Counted from the stretch's first letter, positions 39,476 to 49,482 are shown. The stretch: 64,000 bases of DNA from Mesorhizobium huakuii (GCF_030160235.1 NZ_BSNY01000047.1:310001-374000), one strand, 5' to 3'. Notes: a model not told the origin generated them from the letters alone. Translations and numbers: made by a program.

Positions 39476-42400
39476 GCCTCCCCTCCCTCGTCGCCGGCAT
39501 CGCCGCCGGCCGACCATTCGAGCACGCGGGCGAGATGGTCGTAGTCGCCATCAGTCTCGCCCTCGCGAAACGGCAGCGCGCGCGACAGGTAGCCGGTCTG
39601 CGGATCAGCATAATGGATCAGCAGCTTTTCCAGCCGTGCCCAGGCCTCTTCGGCAAGATCGGCGGCGGTCCTTGGCTGGCGGTTGTGCTCGAGGATTGAC
39701 TCTTCGAACACCTCGCCATTCGGCTTCAGCCTGACAAAGGCCAGTTGCGACGGCTCGCGCGCGCCAAGATCCTTGAACGCGCCGCGCCTCAGCAGCGCAC
39801 CTTCCAGTGCCAGCTGCGGCGCGAGCAGCGTGTGCGCCTGCGCCTTGGACGGCGAGGAGCCTGTCTTGTAGTCCAGAATGTCGGCCATGCCGCCGGCCAG
39901 CAGATCGACGCGGTCGGCGTAGCCCGACAGCGTCACGCCGGACTGGCCGACGACGGTCTTGCCGGCACGCTCCTCGGCATGGCGCCGGGTCACGGCATCG
40001 GCACGCGTGCGCTCCCATTCGACGATGTTGGCGGCAAGCTTTTCGAAGCGCGGCCACCACACCGCCTCGACATCGGCCGGCAGGGCGGCTTCGGCAAAGC
40101 AGGCGCGGCCTGCGGCAATGAGGCCAGCCAAGGCATCGGGTGCGCGCGGATTGGCAACGCGCGACGAGAACAGATGCAGGATGGCGTGGAACAGCGTGCC
40201 CCGCTCGGCCGCACCGGGATCGCGGATGAGTGCATCGAGCGGCATCAGGCCGAGTATACGTCTGGCATAGACGGCGTAGGGATCACGGCGCAGCGTCTCG
40301 ATCTCGGTGACCGAGAAATGCGTTGGGCGCACCGCCAGTGGCGGCTTCGGTTGCGGCCGCGGCGCGAAATCCAGCTTTCGGCCGGTGTCGAGTGCGCGGG
40401 CCCAGGCGAGCAGCTCTTCGCCGCGCCGGCGCAGGGTCGCCGCCTGGTCGCCGCCGATGAAGGTGAGCAGCCGCTGCAGCCAGCGGGACGGCACGGCGGG
40501 GGCGTCGCCGGAACGCGCCGAACGGGCCAGCACCACGTGTCTCGCGCCCATCGCCATTTGGAAATCATGCGCGGCCAGGCCGATGCGCCTTTCGGGCGGT
40601 TCCAGATCGATGCCGGTCTTCATCAGCCGCGACATGAAGCGGTCGCTCTCCGGCTTGCGCGGCCACACACCTTCGTTGAGCCCGCCAATGACCAGCGTGT
40701 CGACGTCCTGCAAACGCGCTTCGAGCGCACCCCAGATGGCGATGTTCCTGTCGGTGCCTTGCGCCGGCTTGACCGTTTCCGGCGCGATCAGCGCGTCCAT
40801 CACATCGGGCCATTCGCTCGCCGCAAATGACAGCGAGGCCGAAGCGGCGACCAGCCCGCGAAGCAATTCGGCGAGTTTTTCGCCGGCGTCGCCGGCATAG
40901 AGCTCGCCCAGGCCGCCATCGCCGGAACGGCCAAGGCTTTCCAAAGCCACGACGCTTGCTTGCACCAGCACGGCAAGATCGGCATCCGCCTGGTCGCGAA
41001 AGGCCGAAAGCGGTGCCAGCGCTTCCGTCAGTCGTGCGAGCAAATTCCGCGCATCTTCGATGGAGCGCACGGTAAGACGGGAAAACCAGAAGGGCGGCCG
41101 GCTGTCATCGCCAAGGCCAGTGAGACGGTTTTCGAACAATTCCGGCAGCGAAACGATATCGGGGCGGCCGGTGCCGCCGCGCAGCGCCACCAGTTCGACC
41201 AGTCCGGCCGCGTTGCGCACATCGGCGCGTTCGAGGCCGAGGCCGAGCAGCGGATGCTTGAGCAGCGACAAAAGGCCGACCGGATCGCCCGGCCGGAACA
41301 CCGCTTCCAGCGCCAGCCGGAGCAGGCTGGCCGCCGGGCTGTTGGCGAGCCGCGTGCCGCCGGAATCGTCCGCAACCACACCAAAGCGCATGAGCTCCAC
41401 CGAGACGCGCCGCGCCAGCGCGCGGTCGCCGGTGACGAGGGCTGCCCTTTGGCCAGGCCGTTCGACGGCCTGCTTCAGCGCGACGGCGATGGCGACGGCC
41501 TCATCGCGTTCGCTGGCGGCTTCCAGCAGCGTCACCTCGGCAAAGGCGCCGGCAATAGCGGCTGTCGAAAATCCGTTGCGCGTTTCGGCCCATAGCTCAG
41601 TGGTCTCGGCCGGCCGCAGCGCCTCGCCGACAAGCGCGGCGCGAAGCGCAAGATGCGGCTCGGCTGTGCCGACCTCCTCGACATCGGAGCGCAGCACGCC
41701 GATCTTGCCGATCAGCCTGGCGAGGCCATATTGCGGGTGGCCAAGCACAGCCGGCCGCGCGCCGGGGGCGACAAGCGCCTGGAAGGACGCTTCGTCCAAG
41801 GTACGATCGAGCCCTGGCAGCACGATGGCGCCGCCGGGCAGGCGTGCGATCGAGGCAAGCAGTTCGGCCGTGGCGGGTATCGACCCGGTCGACCCCGCCG
41901 CGACGACCGGCCCGGCCGGCGGATTGCGCCGCAGCCGCGCCGCCTCGGAGCGGATCAGCGCGCTGCGATGCGCAGCCGGATTGGAGCGGTCGCTTTCCCT
42001 GAGGAATTTCGGCCAGGCGTCGGTGACGATGCCGAGGAATTCGAGCGTCACCTGCCACCAGCCGGCGAGGTTGCCGGTCACCAGATCCGCGAGCTTGGAC
42101 CAGTCGGTGCCTTCCGTCTCGATCTCATCCATCAGCCCGGCAAGATCGCGCGCCAGCCAGATTGCGTCGGCGGTGGAGGCTGGGATGACGATTTCCTCGG
42201 CGAAAAGCTTCGCCACATGCTCCGGCAGCCGGCGTTTCCAGGCTCGCACCAGCGGCGTCAGCAGCAACAGGCGTTCAGTCGCCGAGATCGGCGGCGCGAG
42301 ATCGATCGCCGCCGCTGGCTCGGCGTCGAACAGGGCTTCGTCCTCGTCGAATTCGCCGAGCGGGCGGATGACCGGCAAGATCGCCGAACCGCCACCGCCA

Positions 42401-42606
42401 CGTGTCTTCAGACTGTCGACGAAGACACCGCGCAAGGCGCGCGCGGCGCGGCGCGTCGGCACATAGATGGTGACATCGGCAAGTGCGAGCGGATCGCCAT
42501 CGAAATGAAATCCGGGGATCAGGCGACCGGCAAGCAGCGCCTCGGCCAGCGTCGGCAGGAACGGCGCTCCGGGGGGGATCGAGAAAACGCGGCTTGAGCC
42601 GCTCAT
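39472..42606 (-). CDS. addB: Double-strand break repair protein AddB
   Basis: 1044 aa. N-terminal degenerate helicase domains begin with VFSIPPGAPFLPTLAEALLAG. The C-terminal PD-(D/E)XK nuclease has DILDYKTGSSPSK. Partner of AddA. It overlaps the nucleotidyltransferase gene upstream (42603-42606) and addA downstream by ATGA, so the whole tsaE-amgK to addA stretch is one tightly coupled operon. Confidence 0.95.
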   Translation of the reverse strand: MSGSSRVFSIPPGAPFLPTLAEALLAGRLIPGFHFDGDPLALADVTIYVPTRRAARALRGVFVDSLKTRGGGGSAILPVIRPLGEFDEDEALFDAEPAAAIDLAPPISATERLLLLTPLVRAWKRRLPEHVAKLFAEEIVIPASTADAIWLARDLAGLMDEIETEGTDWSKLADLVTGNLAGWWQVTLEFLGIVTDAWPKFLRESDRSNPAAHRSALIRSEAARLRRNPPAGPVVAAGSTGSIPATAELLASIARLPGGAIVLPGLDRTLDEASFQALVAPGARPAVLGHPQYGLARLIGKIGVLRSDVEEVGTAEPHLALRAALVGEALRPAETTELWAETRNGFSTAAIAGAFAEVTLLEAASERDEAVAIAVALKQAVERPGQRAALVTGDRALARRVSVELMRFGVVADDSGGTRLANSPAASLLRLALEAVFRPGDPVGLLSLLKHPLLGLGLERADVRNAAGLVELVALRGGTGRPDIVSLPELFENRLTGLGDDSRPPFWFSRLTVRSIEDARNLLARLTEALAPLSAFRDQADADLAVLVQASVVALESLGRSGDGGLGELYAGDAGEKLAELLRGLVAASASLSFAASEWPDVMDALIAPETVKPAQGTDRNIAIWGALEARLQDVDTLVIGGLNEGVWPRKPESDRFMSRLMKTGIDLEPPERRIGLAAHDFQMAMGARHVVLARSARSGDAPAVPSRWLQRLLTFIGGDQAATLRRRGEELLAWARALDTGRKLDFAPRPQPKPPLAVRPTHFSVTEIETLRRDPYAVYARRILGLMPLDALIRDPGAAERGTLFHAILHLFSSRVANPRAPDALAGLIAAGRACFAEAALPADVEAVWWPRFEKLAANIVEWERTRADAVTRRHAEERAGKTVVGQSGVTLSGYADRVDLLAGGMADILDYKTGSSPSKAQAHTLLAPQLALEGALLRRGAFKDLGAREPSQLAFVRLKPNGEVFEESILEHNRQPRTAADLAEEAWARLEKLLIHYADPQTGYLSRALPFREGETDGDYDHLARVLEWSAGGDAGDEGGEA

Positions 42607-43331
42607 TGCGACCCGGTTAGCGCGCCGGCGACCGCTGCTTCCGCCTGCGGGATGGCATCCGGCGTGCCGACGGTGATCCAGTGGCCGTGCATCGGCATGC
42701 CGAACAGGCGGCCGGCGGCGATGGCTTTATCGAAATAGGCGTTTAGCGAATGCGGTTCGGCCGTGGCATCCTTGAACAAACGCGGATGGATGATCGCCGC
42801 GCCGGCATAGATCAGGCCGGCCGGATCGCCTTTTGAGCGCCGCAAGGCACCGTTTGGCGCAACCAGGAAATCGGTGCTGCCGCAGTGTCCTGTCGCCTGA
42901 TGGAGATCCGCCAGCATCAGCAGAATATCCATTTTCGCGGCGTCCCATGCAAGGGCAAGCCGCCCGAGATTGAGCGGACCGTGGTCGATCCAGAACGTGT
43001 CGGCGTTGAGGATGTAGAACGGCTTTTGGCCCAGTTCCGGCAGAGCCTTGACGATGCCACCGGCCGAATCGAGCAGCCGGTCGCTCTCATCGGAAATGAC
43101 GATCTTCGGCGCCTGACGCGCCGCGACATGGGCGACGATCTGTTCGGGAAGATAGTGGACATTGACCACCGCCTTGGCGACGCCGGTGGCGGCGAGGCTG
43201 TCGAGACCCCAGTCGAGCAAGGTCTTGCCGGCGATCCTGACCAGCGGCTTCGGGATCGTGTCGGTGATCGGCCGCATGCGCTTGCCCAACCCGGCGGCAA
43301 GGACGATGGCGGTGTCCGGTATTGCTGTCAC
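42603..43331 (-). CDS. murU: MurU-type nucleotidyltransferase (N-acetylmuramate-1-phosphate uridylyltransferase)
   Basis: 242 aa. The nucleotide-binding N-terminus is IVLAAGLGKRMRPITDTIPKPLV, with the metal-binding ILNADTFWID. The MurU class makes UDP-MurNAc from MurNAc-1-P in peptidoglycan recycling. It lies 3' of the AmgK-type kinase and overlaps it by ATGA, the same partnership as in Pseudomonas, so the assignment is strong by context. Confidence 0.85.
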   Translation of the reverse strand: MTAIPDTAIVLAAGLGKRMRPITDTIPKPLVRIAGKTLLDWGLDSLAATGVAKAVVNVHYLPEQIVAHVAARQAPKIVISDESDRLLDSAGGIVKALPELGQKPFYILNADTFWIDHGPLNLGRLALAWDAAKMDILLMLADLHQATGHCGSTDFLVAPNGALRRSKGDPAGLIYAGAAIIHPRLFKDATAEPHSLNAYFDKAIAAGRLFGMPMHGHWITVGTPDAIPQAEAAVAGALTGSQ

Positions 43332-44839
43332 AATGTTCGTTCCTCAAGCAGCCCGTGCGCATTGTAGAAATCCCGCAGGCCGGCAAGCGCCGGGTGGGAC
43401 AACGCCCGGCGCAGATAGTCGCGGATGCGCGGCAGGTGCTTCAAATAATAAGGTTTGCCGTCGCGCTTTTCGAGACGCACGAAAATGCCGAGGATCTTGG
43501 AATTGCGCTGCGCGGCCATGATTGCGTAGGCTTCCAGGAAGCTCGCTTCGTCGAAAGCCCCCGCTGCGTGACGCGCCGCGACATAGGCATCAAGCGTTTT
43601 CTTTTCGATCAAGGGTGAGATCGTGACACGGGCGTCCATGGCCAGCGAGGCGACGTCATAGGCTGAAGGCCCGATCAGCGCATCCTGGAAATCGACGATG
43701 CCCAGCCGGTCATGGCCGGCGCGGTCGCCACGCCAGATGATGTTGGGCGAATGGAAGTCGCGCAGCATCAGCGTGTATTCGCTGCCCTGCAGCCGATCGA
43801 AAAGCGCGTTCCATTCCCTGGCGTAGCCGGTGCGCAGATTGTCGCTGGCCGGGCCGCCCGATATCGCCGGCACATACCAGTCGACCAAAAGATCGGCTTC
43901 GATCATCATCGCATCGCGGTCGAAAGGTGGCACCTCGTGAAAGCTGCCGGGTCCGGCCTGCAGGCGCTGTGGCCAGGTCTTGCCATGCATCATGGCCAGC
44001 AGCTCGGCCGCCGCCGCATAGCGCTCGGCCACCGGCTCGCCATCCTTGCCGAGAAATCCTTCCGCTCCAAGATGTTCGAGCAGCAGGAAGCCTTGGTCCT
44101 GGTCCTCGGCATGGATTTGCGGAACGCTGACGCCGCCGGCCTTCAAGGCGCGGTCGATGGCGACGAAGGCGGAGACCGATTGGGCGGTGTGGGCGATCAC
44201 GGCATAGGGCTTGCCGTCGCGCACGGGTGGGCCGAGCACCAGCCGCGGCGAGTTCATCAGCACGCGCGGCTCCTGGCCGGCAAGCGTCACGACCTCGTAG
44301 GAGCGGGCCGAGGCGTCGCCGATGAAATGGCGTCGCCGCGCTTCGCCCCACCCTGCCTTTTCAAGAAAACCGCGCATGGCCAGCGACCGCGCCGCGCGGT
44401 CGAATGCCGCCCCTTGCCCCGACAGCCGCGCCAGCCGGCCCTCGCCATGCTGGACGAGTTCGATCGAGAGCGTCGTCTTCGGCAGATAGCCTTCCGCCCG
44501 CTCGGGCCATTCGACGAGGGCGGCCCCTTGCGTCAGCGCTTCGTCGAAGCCGAGTTCGTCGAGCTCGCTTGCCGAGGACAGGCGATAAAGGTCGAAATGA
44601 TGGACCGGAATGCGGGTGTCGTAGCTCTGCACCAGGGTGAAGGTCGGGCTCGGCACATCCAGGCTGGCATCGTCGGCCAGCGCTCGGATCAGCGCACGCG
44701 CCAGCGTCGACTTGCCGGCGCCGAGATCGCCCTTGAGCGCCAGCACGTCGCCGGCGCGCAGGGATAGCGCCAGATCCTCGCCCAGCCGCGCTGTCTGTGT
44801 CTCATCCGCGAGCAAACGCTCCAGCACGGGTCCCGTCAT
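43328..44839 (-). CDS. tsaE: TsaE-AmgK fusion: tRNA t6A ATPase joined to amino-sugar kinase
   Basis: 503 aa with two domains. Residues 1 to about 145 are TsaE: Walker A in LKGDLGAGKSTLARAL, then SPTFTLVQSY, HHFDLYRL and ALVEWPER. Residues ~160-503 are an aminoglycoside-phosphotransferase-like kinase of the AmgK type: FIGDASARSYEVV, and the catalytic loop MLRDFHSPNIIW followed by GIVDFQDALIG. TsaE supports t6A37 modification; AmgK phosphorylates anomeric MurNAc. Such fusions are seen in Rhizobiales. It lies 8 nt after divL. Confidence 0.9.
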   Translation of the reverse strand: MTGPVLERLLADETQTARLGEDLALSLRAGDVLALKGDLGAGKSTLARALIRALADDASLDVPSPTFTLVQSYDTRIPVHHFDLYRLSSASELDELGFDEALTQGAALVEWPERAEGYLPKTTLSIELVQHGEGRLARLSGQGAAFDRAARSLAMRGFLEKAGWGEARRRHFIGDASARSYEVVTLAGQEPRVLMNSPRLVLGPPVRDGKPYAVIAHTAQSVSAFVAIDRALKAGGVSVPQIHAEDQDQGFLLLEHLGAEGFLGKDGEPVAERYAAAAELLAMMHGKTWPQRLQAGPGSFHEVPPFDRDAMMIEADLLVDWYVPAISGGPASDNLRTGYAREWNALFDRLQGSEYTLMLRDFHSPNIIWRGDRAGHDRLGIVDFQDALIGPSAYDVASLAMDARVTISPLIEKKTLDAYVAARHAAGAFDEASFLEAYAIMAAQRNSKILGIFVRLEKRDGKPYYLKHLPRIRDYLRRALSHPALAGLRDFYNAHGLLEERTL

Positions 44840-44847
44840 AGAGCGCG

Positions 44848-47403
44848 CTACTCGGCCGCGGCGCGGATGCCCGGCATGTCGGGGAAGGTGCAGATGACAG
44901 TCGTGCCCTTGTCCTTGCCGGTTTCGATGCGAACATTGCCGCCATGCAGTTCGACAAAGCTCTTCACGATCGACAGGCCGAGGCCGGCGCCGCGCCGGCG
45001 ACCGCCATTGGTGCGTGGTTCGAAGCGGCGGAACACCGAGTCCAGCACGTCCGGCGGCATGCCGGGACCGTCGTCATGAACGGAGAATTCCACCCCGTCC
45101 GCCAGATGCCGGCAGGCGAGCCGGATGGTGCTGGCTTCCGGCGCGTAATTGGCGGCGTTGCTGAGCAGATTGTAGAGGATCTGGCGGATGCGGATCTCGT
45201 CGCCGTGGAACGTCTTCGGCGCGGCGGCGGCATCGACCTCGAGCCGGATCGAATGCTCCTGCAGCCGGTCGGCGACCAGTTCCGCGGCCGCCGCGATGGT
45301 GCGGTCGACATGCACCTCGGAAATGTCGAGCTGCATGATGCCGGCATCGACGGTCGCAAGGTCGAGTATGTCGTTGACGATGGTCAGCAGCACCGAGGAG
45401 GACGAGCTGACATGCTCGACATATTCGCGCTGTTTTTGATTCAGCGGCCCGGTCGTGGGCAGTGAAAGCAGTTCGGTGAAGCCGATGATGTTGGTCAGCG
45501 GCGAACGCAGCTCGTAGGACACGTGCTGGACGAAGTCGTTCTTGAGCTGGTCGGACTTCTCCAGCGCCTCGTTCTTGTCCTTCAGCGCACGTTCGACATG
45601 CACGCTGTCGGTAACGTCGACGAAGGTCATCATCACCTGCCCGTTGGGCAGCGGGATCACGGCGTAGCGCAGCACGGTGCCGTTGTTGAGCTCGCTCTGG
45701 CCGTGGCGGTCGCGGCGTTCGTCGTCGAAACCAGTGATGGCGGCGACGAAACCGGGCCAGGGGCTGTCGACCGCCTGGCGGTCGCAAAGGTCGCGTATGG
45801 TGGAGACGTGCACATTGGGCTTTGCGGCTTCGCCGCTCAATCCCCACAGGGTGGCAAAGGCTGGGTTCGACAGGCGCAGCCGCCCATCGGGCCCGAAGAC
45901 CGCCACACCCTCGGCGAGATTGTCGAGCGTCTCGCCCTGGACGCGCACGGCGGTGCGGTAGCGGCTTTCCAGGTCCATCTTCTCGGTCAGGTTCTCGAAC
46001 ACCCAGGTGACGCCGCCCTTGGGCTGCGGATTGGCGACGACGCGGATGGTCTTGCCGTCGGGCAGGTGCCACCAATGTTCCTGCGATTCCACCGCGCGGT
46101 AGGCGCCGAGCAGGCCTTCCTTCCACCGGCGCCATTCGGGCTGCTCGGCGATCTTGCCTTCGCTGCGCAGCCGGTCGAGCAAAAGCGCATTGTCGGGCGC
46201 GCTATGCAGGAAGCCGCTGTCGAGCCCCCAAAGTTTCTGGAAGGCCTGGTTGAAGAAGCGCAGCTTCTCGTCGGTGTCGAAGATGGCGACGGCGGTGTTC
46301 AACTGGTCGAGCGTGTCGGCGTGGCTGCGCACTGTCCGCTCATATTCGCCGCGAATGGTCTCGATGGCGCTGGTGTCGGCGGCAAGGCCGGCCGAACCGT
46401 CGGCGCCGGCGAAGTCGGTCACCGCGAAGACGCGGCGGTCGCCTTCGATCACCGTGGAGAGCGACTGTTCGAAGACCGGATGCGTCTTGTGCTGGGCGGC
46501 GATTGCCTCGCGTGCCTGGCCGCCGAGGAATTCCTTGGCGTCACGGACGGCGGCTTCCGCGCTCTCGGCTTCGACTGCGTCGGCGTAGGCCCGGTTGACC
46601 CATTTCAGGCGTCCGTGCTCGTCGCGCAGCCATGCCGGCATCTTCAGCGCTTCGAGCAGGCCGATCATCGTGTCATGGTCGGCGGCCAGCCGCTGGTTGT
46701 CGATCTTCAGCCGGGCCTGGCTGCGCTGGGTCTCGGAAAGCGAGACAAACCGCACCAGTATGTGCGCGGCGCTCTTGCGGCCATGCACTTCGAGCGGGGC
46801 GCCGGCCTGCGATTCGATGACGAGGTCGAAGGGCCTGGCCTTCTCGCGCAAGCCCGCGATAGCGTGCTCGAGCGCCGCCGCCGAGCGCGGCATCAGCCAG
46901 CGGCCGAAGGCTAGGAAAGCCGCCCGCTCCTCTGGCGCGCCGCTTTCGACCGGCAATGTGCCGATGAGTTCGGGTTTCTTGTTTTCCGAGGCCCAGACCA
47001 CCACGCGCTGGTCGCGCAGATTGAGCAGCGCTTCCGAACGGCGCAGTGCCGCATTGATGTCGGCGACGCGGCTTCTCAGCTCGACATTCTCCGCCGAGGT
47101 GCGGGCCCGTTCGCGGATGAGAACGATGGCCGACAGGAATGCGGCGCCCGTCACGCCGACGAACACGGCAAGCTGCATGACTTCGATCGTGTTGATCGAC
47201 AGGCCGGCGGTGGTCACGGCGGCGTTCTCGGCATGCGCCACGGCGCTGGCCAAGGGCGCGGCCAGCGCGGAACTGGCCAGGAACAACCCGACGCGGGCAC
47301 GCCATGAAAGGCGCCCGCCCTGAATGGTCGAGCCCGTGGTCCCCGAATCGTCATGGCCGCCGGAAACGGCCGATCCCGCTCCGTGCGGGTTTTGCCCCGG
47401 CAT
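44848..47403 (-). CDS. divL: DivL-like sensor pseudokinase with PAS domains (Tyr at phosphoacceptor site)
   Basis: 851 aa from the ATG complementary to 47401-47403 (GGAGAGGA upstream). There is an N-terminal low-complexity stretch, two membrane helices (about 36-60 and 75-95), then several PAS-like modules. The H-box is VQHVSYELRSPLTN, where Y630 (codon at 45514-45516) replaces the phosphoacceptor His. An intact-looking HATPase follows (NLLSNAANYAP, DDGPGMP, GAGLGLSIV). Caulobacter DivL has the same Tyr and controls the CckA-CtrA cell-cycle relay. Its position next to ahcY agrees with rhizobial order. Confidence 0.88.
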   Translation of the reverse strand: MPGQNPHGAGSAVSGGHDDSGTTGSTIQGGRLSWRARVGLFLASSALAAPLASAVAHAENAAVTTAGLSINTIEVMQLAVFVGVTGAAFLSAIVLIRERARTSAENVELRSRVADINAALRRSEALLNLRDQRVVVWASENKKPELIGTLPVESGAPEERAAFLAFGRWLMPRSAAALEHAIAGLREKARPFDLVIESQAGAPLEVHGRKSAAHILVRFVSLSETQRSQARLKIDNQRLAADHDTMIGLLEALKMPAWLRDEHGRLKWVNRAYADAVEAESAEAAVRDAKEFLGGQAREAIAAQHKTHPVFEQSLSTVIEGDRRVFAVTDFAGADGSAGLAADTSAIETIRGEYERTVRSHADTLDQLNTAVAIFDTDEKLRFFNQAFQKLWGLDSGFLHSAPDNALLLDRLRSEGKIAEQPEWRRWKEGLLGAYRAVESQEHWWHLPDGKTIRVVANPQPKGGVTWVFENLTEKMDLESRYRTAVRVQGETLDNLAEGVAVFGPDGRLRLSNPAFATLWGLSGEAAKPNVHVSTIRDLCDRQAVDSPWPGFVAAITGFDDERRDRHGQSELNNGTVLRYAVIPLPNGQVMMTFVDVTDSVHVERALKDKNEALEKSDQLKNDFVQHVSYELRSPLTNIIGFTELLSLPTTGPLNQKQREYVEHVSSSSSVLLTIVNDILDLATVDAGIMQLDISEVHVDRTIAAAAELVADRLQEHSIRLEVDAAAAPKTFHGDEIRIRQILYNLLSNAANYAPEASTIRLACRHLADGVEFSVHDDGPGMPPDVLDSVFRRFEPRTNGGRRRGAGLGLSIVKSFVELHGGNVRIETGKDKGTTVICTFPDMPGIRAAAE

Positions 47404-47538
47404 GTCTTGGTCCTCTCCGCCGCCTGAATGCAAGACCGCCCTGATACGCGCCTCTCTTGATCCCCTCTCGGGCCGGAAGCGTCGCGAATCACCTGACAAT
47501 AAACCCTCGCCGAATCGCCGTGAAGGCTGATCGCGCGC

Positions 47539-47577
47539 AAAAATAAGGCCGGGCGAAAAGTCAATCGCCCGGCCTCA
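47539..47577 (-). terminator. Rho-independent terminator after ahcY
   Basis: AGGCCGGGCG...CGCCCGGCCT (10-bp stem, 47546-47575), followed on the minus strand by TATTTTTG. About 30 nt past the ahcY stop. Confidence 0.9.
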
Positions 47578-47603
47578 ATATCTGGTAGTAAATTTGGCTT
47601 TGG

Positions 47604-49004
47604 TTAATAGCGGTAGTGTTCCGGCTTGAACGGACCCTGCGGCGTGACGCCGATATAGGCGGCCTGTTCACCCGACAGTTCGGTCAGGCGGGCGCCCAGC
47701 TTGTCGAGGTGCAGGCGCGCGACCTTTTCGTCGAGATGCTTGGGCAGGACATAGACCTGATTCTGGTACTGCTCGCCCTTGGTGAACAGCTCGATCTGGG
47801 CCAGCACCTGGTTGGTGAAGGACGCCGACATGACGAAGCTCGGGTGGCCGGTGGCGTTGCCGAGATTGAGCAGGCGGCCTTCCGACAAAAGGATCATCCG
47901 CTTGCCGTCCGGGAAGGTGATCATGTCGACCTGCGGCTTGACGTTGGTCCATTTCAGATTGCGCAGCGAGGCGACCTGGATCTCGTTGTCGAAGTGGCCG
48001 ATATTGCCGACGATCACCATGTCCTTCATCGACCGCATATGGTCGAGGGTGACGACGTCCTTGTTGCCGGTGGTGGTGATGACGATGTCGGCGGTCGGGG
48101 CCGCGTCTTCCAGCGTCACCACTTCAAAGCCGTCCATCGCCGCCTGCAGCGCGCAGATCGGATCGACCTCGGTGACCTTGACGCGGGCGCCGGCGCCCTT
48201 GAGCGAGGCCGACGAGCCCTTGCCGACATCGCCGTAGCCGCAGACGACGGCGACCTTGCCGGCCATCATCGTGTCGGTGCCGCGACGGATGCCGTCGACC
48301 AGCGATTCCTTGCAGCCATATTTGTTGTCGAACTTCGACTTGGTGACGGAATCGTTGACGTTGATGGCGGGGAAGGGCAGCAGGCCCTTCTTCTGCAGCT
48401 GGTAGAGCCGGTTGACGCCGGTGGTCGTCTCTTCGGTGACGCCGCGGATGGCCGCCTTCTGCTTGGTGAAGAAGCCGGGCGAAGCCTTCAGGCGCTTCTT
48501 CACCTGGGCGTAGAAATATTCCTCTTCCTCGCTCTGCGGGTTGGACAGCACGTCCTCGCCGGCTTCGGCGCGGGCGCCGATCAGGATGTACATGGTGGCG
48601 TCGCCGCCATCGTCGAGGATCATGTTGGAGAGGCCGCCGTCGGCCCACTGGAAGATCCGGTCGGTGTAGTCCCAATATTGTTCGAGGCTCTCGCCTTTCA
48701 CGGCGAAGACCGGAATGCCGGCCTCGGCGATGGCCGCTGCGGCGTGGTCCTGGGTCGAGAAGATGTTGCAGGAGGCCCAGCGGATATCGGCGCCGAGCGC
48801 CTTCAACGTCTCGATCAGCACCGCGGTCTGGATGGTCATATGCAGCGAGCCGGTGATGCGCGCGCCCTTCAGCGGCTTCTTGGCGCCGAATTCCTCGCGG
48901 CAGGCCATCAGGCCCGGCATTTCGGTTTCGGCGATATCGAGCTCCTTGCGGCCCCAGCCGGCAAGCGAGATGTCGGCGACCACATAATCCTTGCTACCCG
49001 TCAT
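47604..49004 (-). CDS. ahcY: Adenosylhomocysteinase
   Basis: 466 aa. NAD site [19 protein letters not shown]; substrate residues in [13 protein letters not shown] and in [12 protein letters not shown]. The C-terminal KPEHYRY is universal in the family. It hydrolyses S-adenosylhomocysteine to adenosine and homocysteine, closing the methyl cycle, which also consumes betaine-derived methyl groups. The upstream interval holds a 16-bp palindrome at 49130-49145. Confidence 0.98.
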   Translation of the reverse strand: MTGSKDYVVADISLAGWGRKELDIAETEMPGLMACREEFGAKKPLKGARITGSLHMTIQTAVLIETLKALGADIRWASCNIFSTQDHAAAAIAEAGIPVFAVKGESLEQYWDYTDRIFQWADGGLSNMILDDGGDATMYILIGARAEAGEDVLSNPQSEEEEYFYAQVKKRLKASPGFFTKQKAAIRGVTEETTTGVNRLYQLQKKGLLPFPAINVNDSVTKSKFDNKYGCKESLVDGIRRGTDTMMAGKVAVVCGYGDVGKGSSASLKGAGARVKVTEVDPICALQAAMDGFEVVTLEDAAPTADIVITTTGNKDVVTLDHMRSMKDMVIVGNIGHFDNEIQVASLRNLKWTNVKPQVDMITFPDGKRMILLSEGRLLNLGNATGHPSFVMSASFTNQVLAQIELFTKGEQYQNQVYVLPKHLDEKVARLHLDKLGARLTELSGEQAAYIGVTPQGPFKPEHYRY

Positions 49005-49129
49005 GGCAGTACTCCGATGCGAATTGTTATGCTGCGAATTGGTTGCGGATGCGCCCGCGCCGGTGGGCGCGTCGAAGGGCGCGAATTGCCGGCCTGACTA
49101 GCAGATCAGGCTCAAGACGACAATGGGAT

Positions 49130-49145
49130 ATAAAGAAATCTTTAT
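49130..49145. promoter_or_regulatory. Palindromic operator candidate upstream of ahcY
   Basis: ATAAAGA-AA-TCTTTAT: perfect 7-bp arms in an otherwise GC-rich region, 126 nt upstream of the ahcY start. Similar AT-rich palindromes are associated with methionine/SAH-cycle repressors of the ArsR type (SahR) in proteobacteria. The identification is by resemblance only. Confidence 0.5.
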
Positions 49146-49185
49146 CCCTGCATGTCTCGCAGGCATGGTTGGGTGGCGTACGGGA

Positions 49186-49482
49186 TCAGCATTCCTCGCC
49201 GAAGCGGGAGGCGACAAGCTGCTCCAGCGCGTCCATGACCTCGAGCGCCTCTGGCCCGCTGGCGGTGACGCGGATCGAGTAGCCTGGGCTGGCGGCCAGC
49301 ATCATCAGGCCCATGATCGACGTGCCGCCGACCTTGACGCCGTCCTTCTCGACATGCACCGCGGCATCGAAGCCGCTGGCCAGCTGGACGAATTTCGCCG
49401 AGGCGCGCGCATGCAGGCCGCGCTGGTTGACGATCGGAAACTCCCGGACGATGTGGTCTTTTTCCGGGGATAGCGCGTTCAT
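49186..49482 (-). CDS. ptsH: HPr family phosphocarrier protein
   Basis: 98 aa. Phosphorylatable His24 in NQRGLHARASAK and the regulatory Ser near 55 in GGTSIMGLMML. In rhizobia this HPr is part of a regulatory PTS (with EI-Ntr, EIIA proteins and HprK), not a sugar importer. It overlaps the EIIA stop by ATGA. Confidence 0.95.
   Translation of the reverse strand: MNALSPEKDHIVREFPIVNQRGLHARASAKFVQLASGFDAAVHVEKDGVKVGGTSIMGLMMLAASPGYSIRVTASGPEALEVMDALEQLVASRFGEEC

Noticed and set aside
37658-39544. Very long open frame (628 codons) on the plus strand
   Set aside because: Exactly antisense to addA, His/Gln/Asp-rich composition typical of GC-rich shadow frames, no Shine-Dalgarno and no family motif.
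49005-49185. SAM or SAH riboswitch upstream of ahcY
   Set aside because: None of the conserved cores of SAM-II or SAH riboswitches could be found; the palindrome fits a protein operator better.
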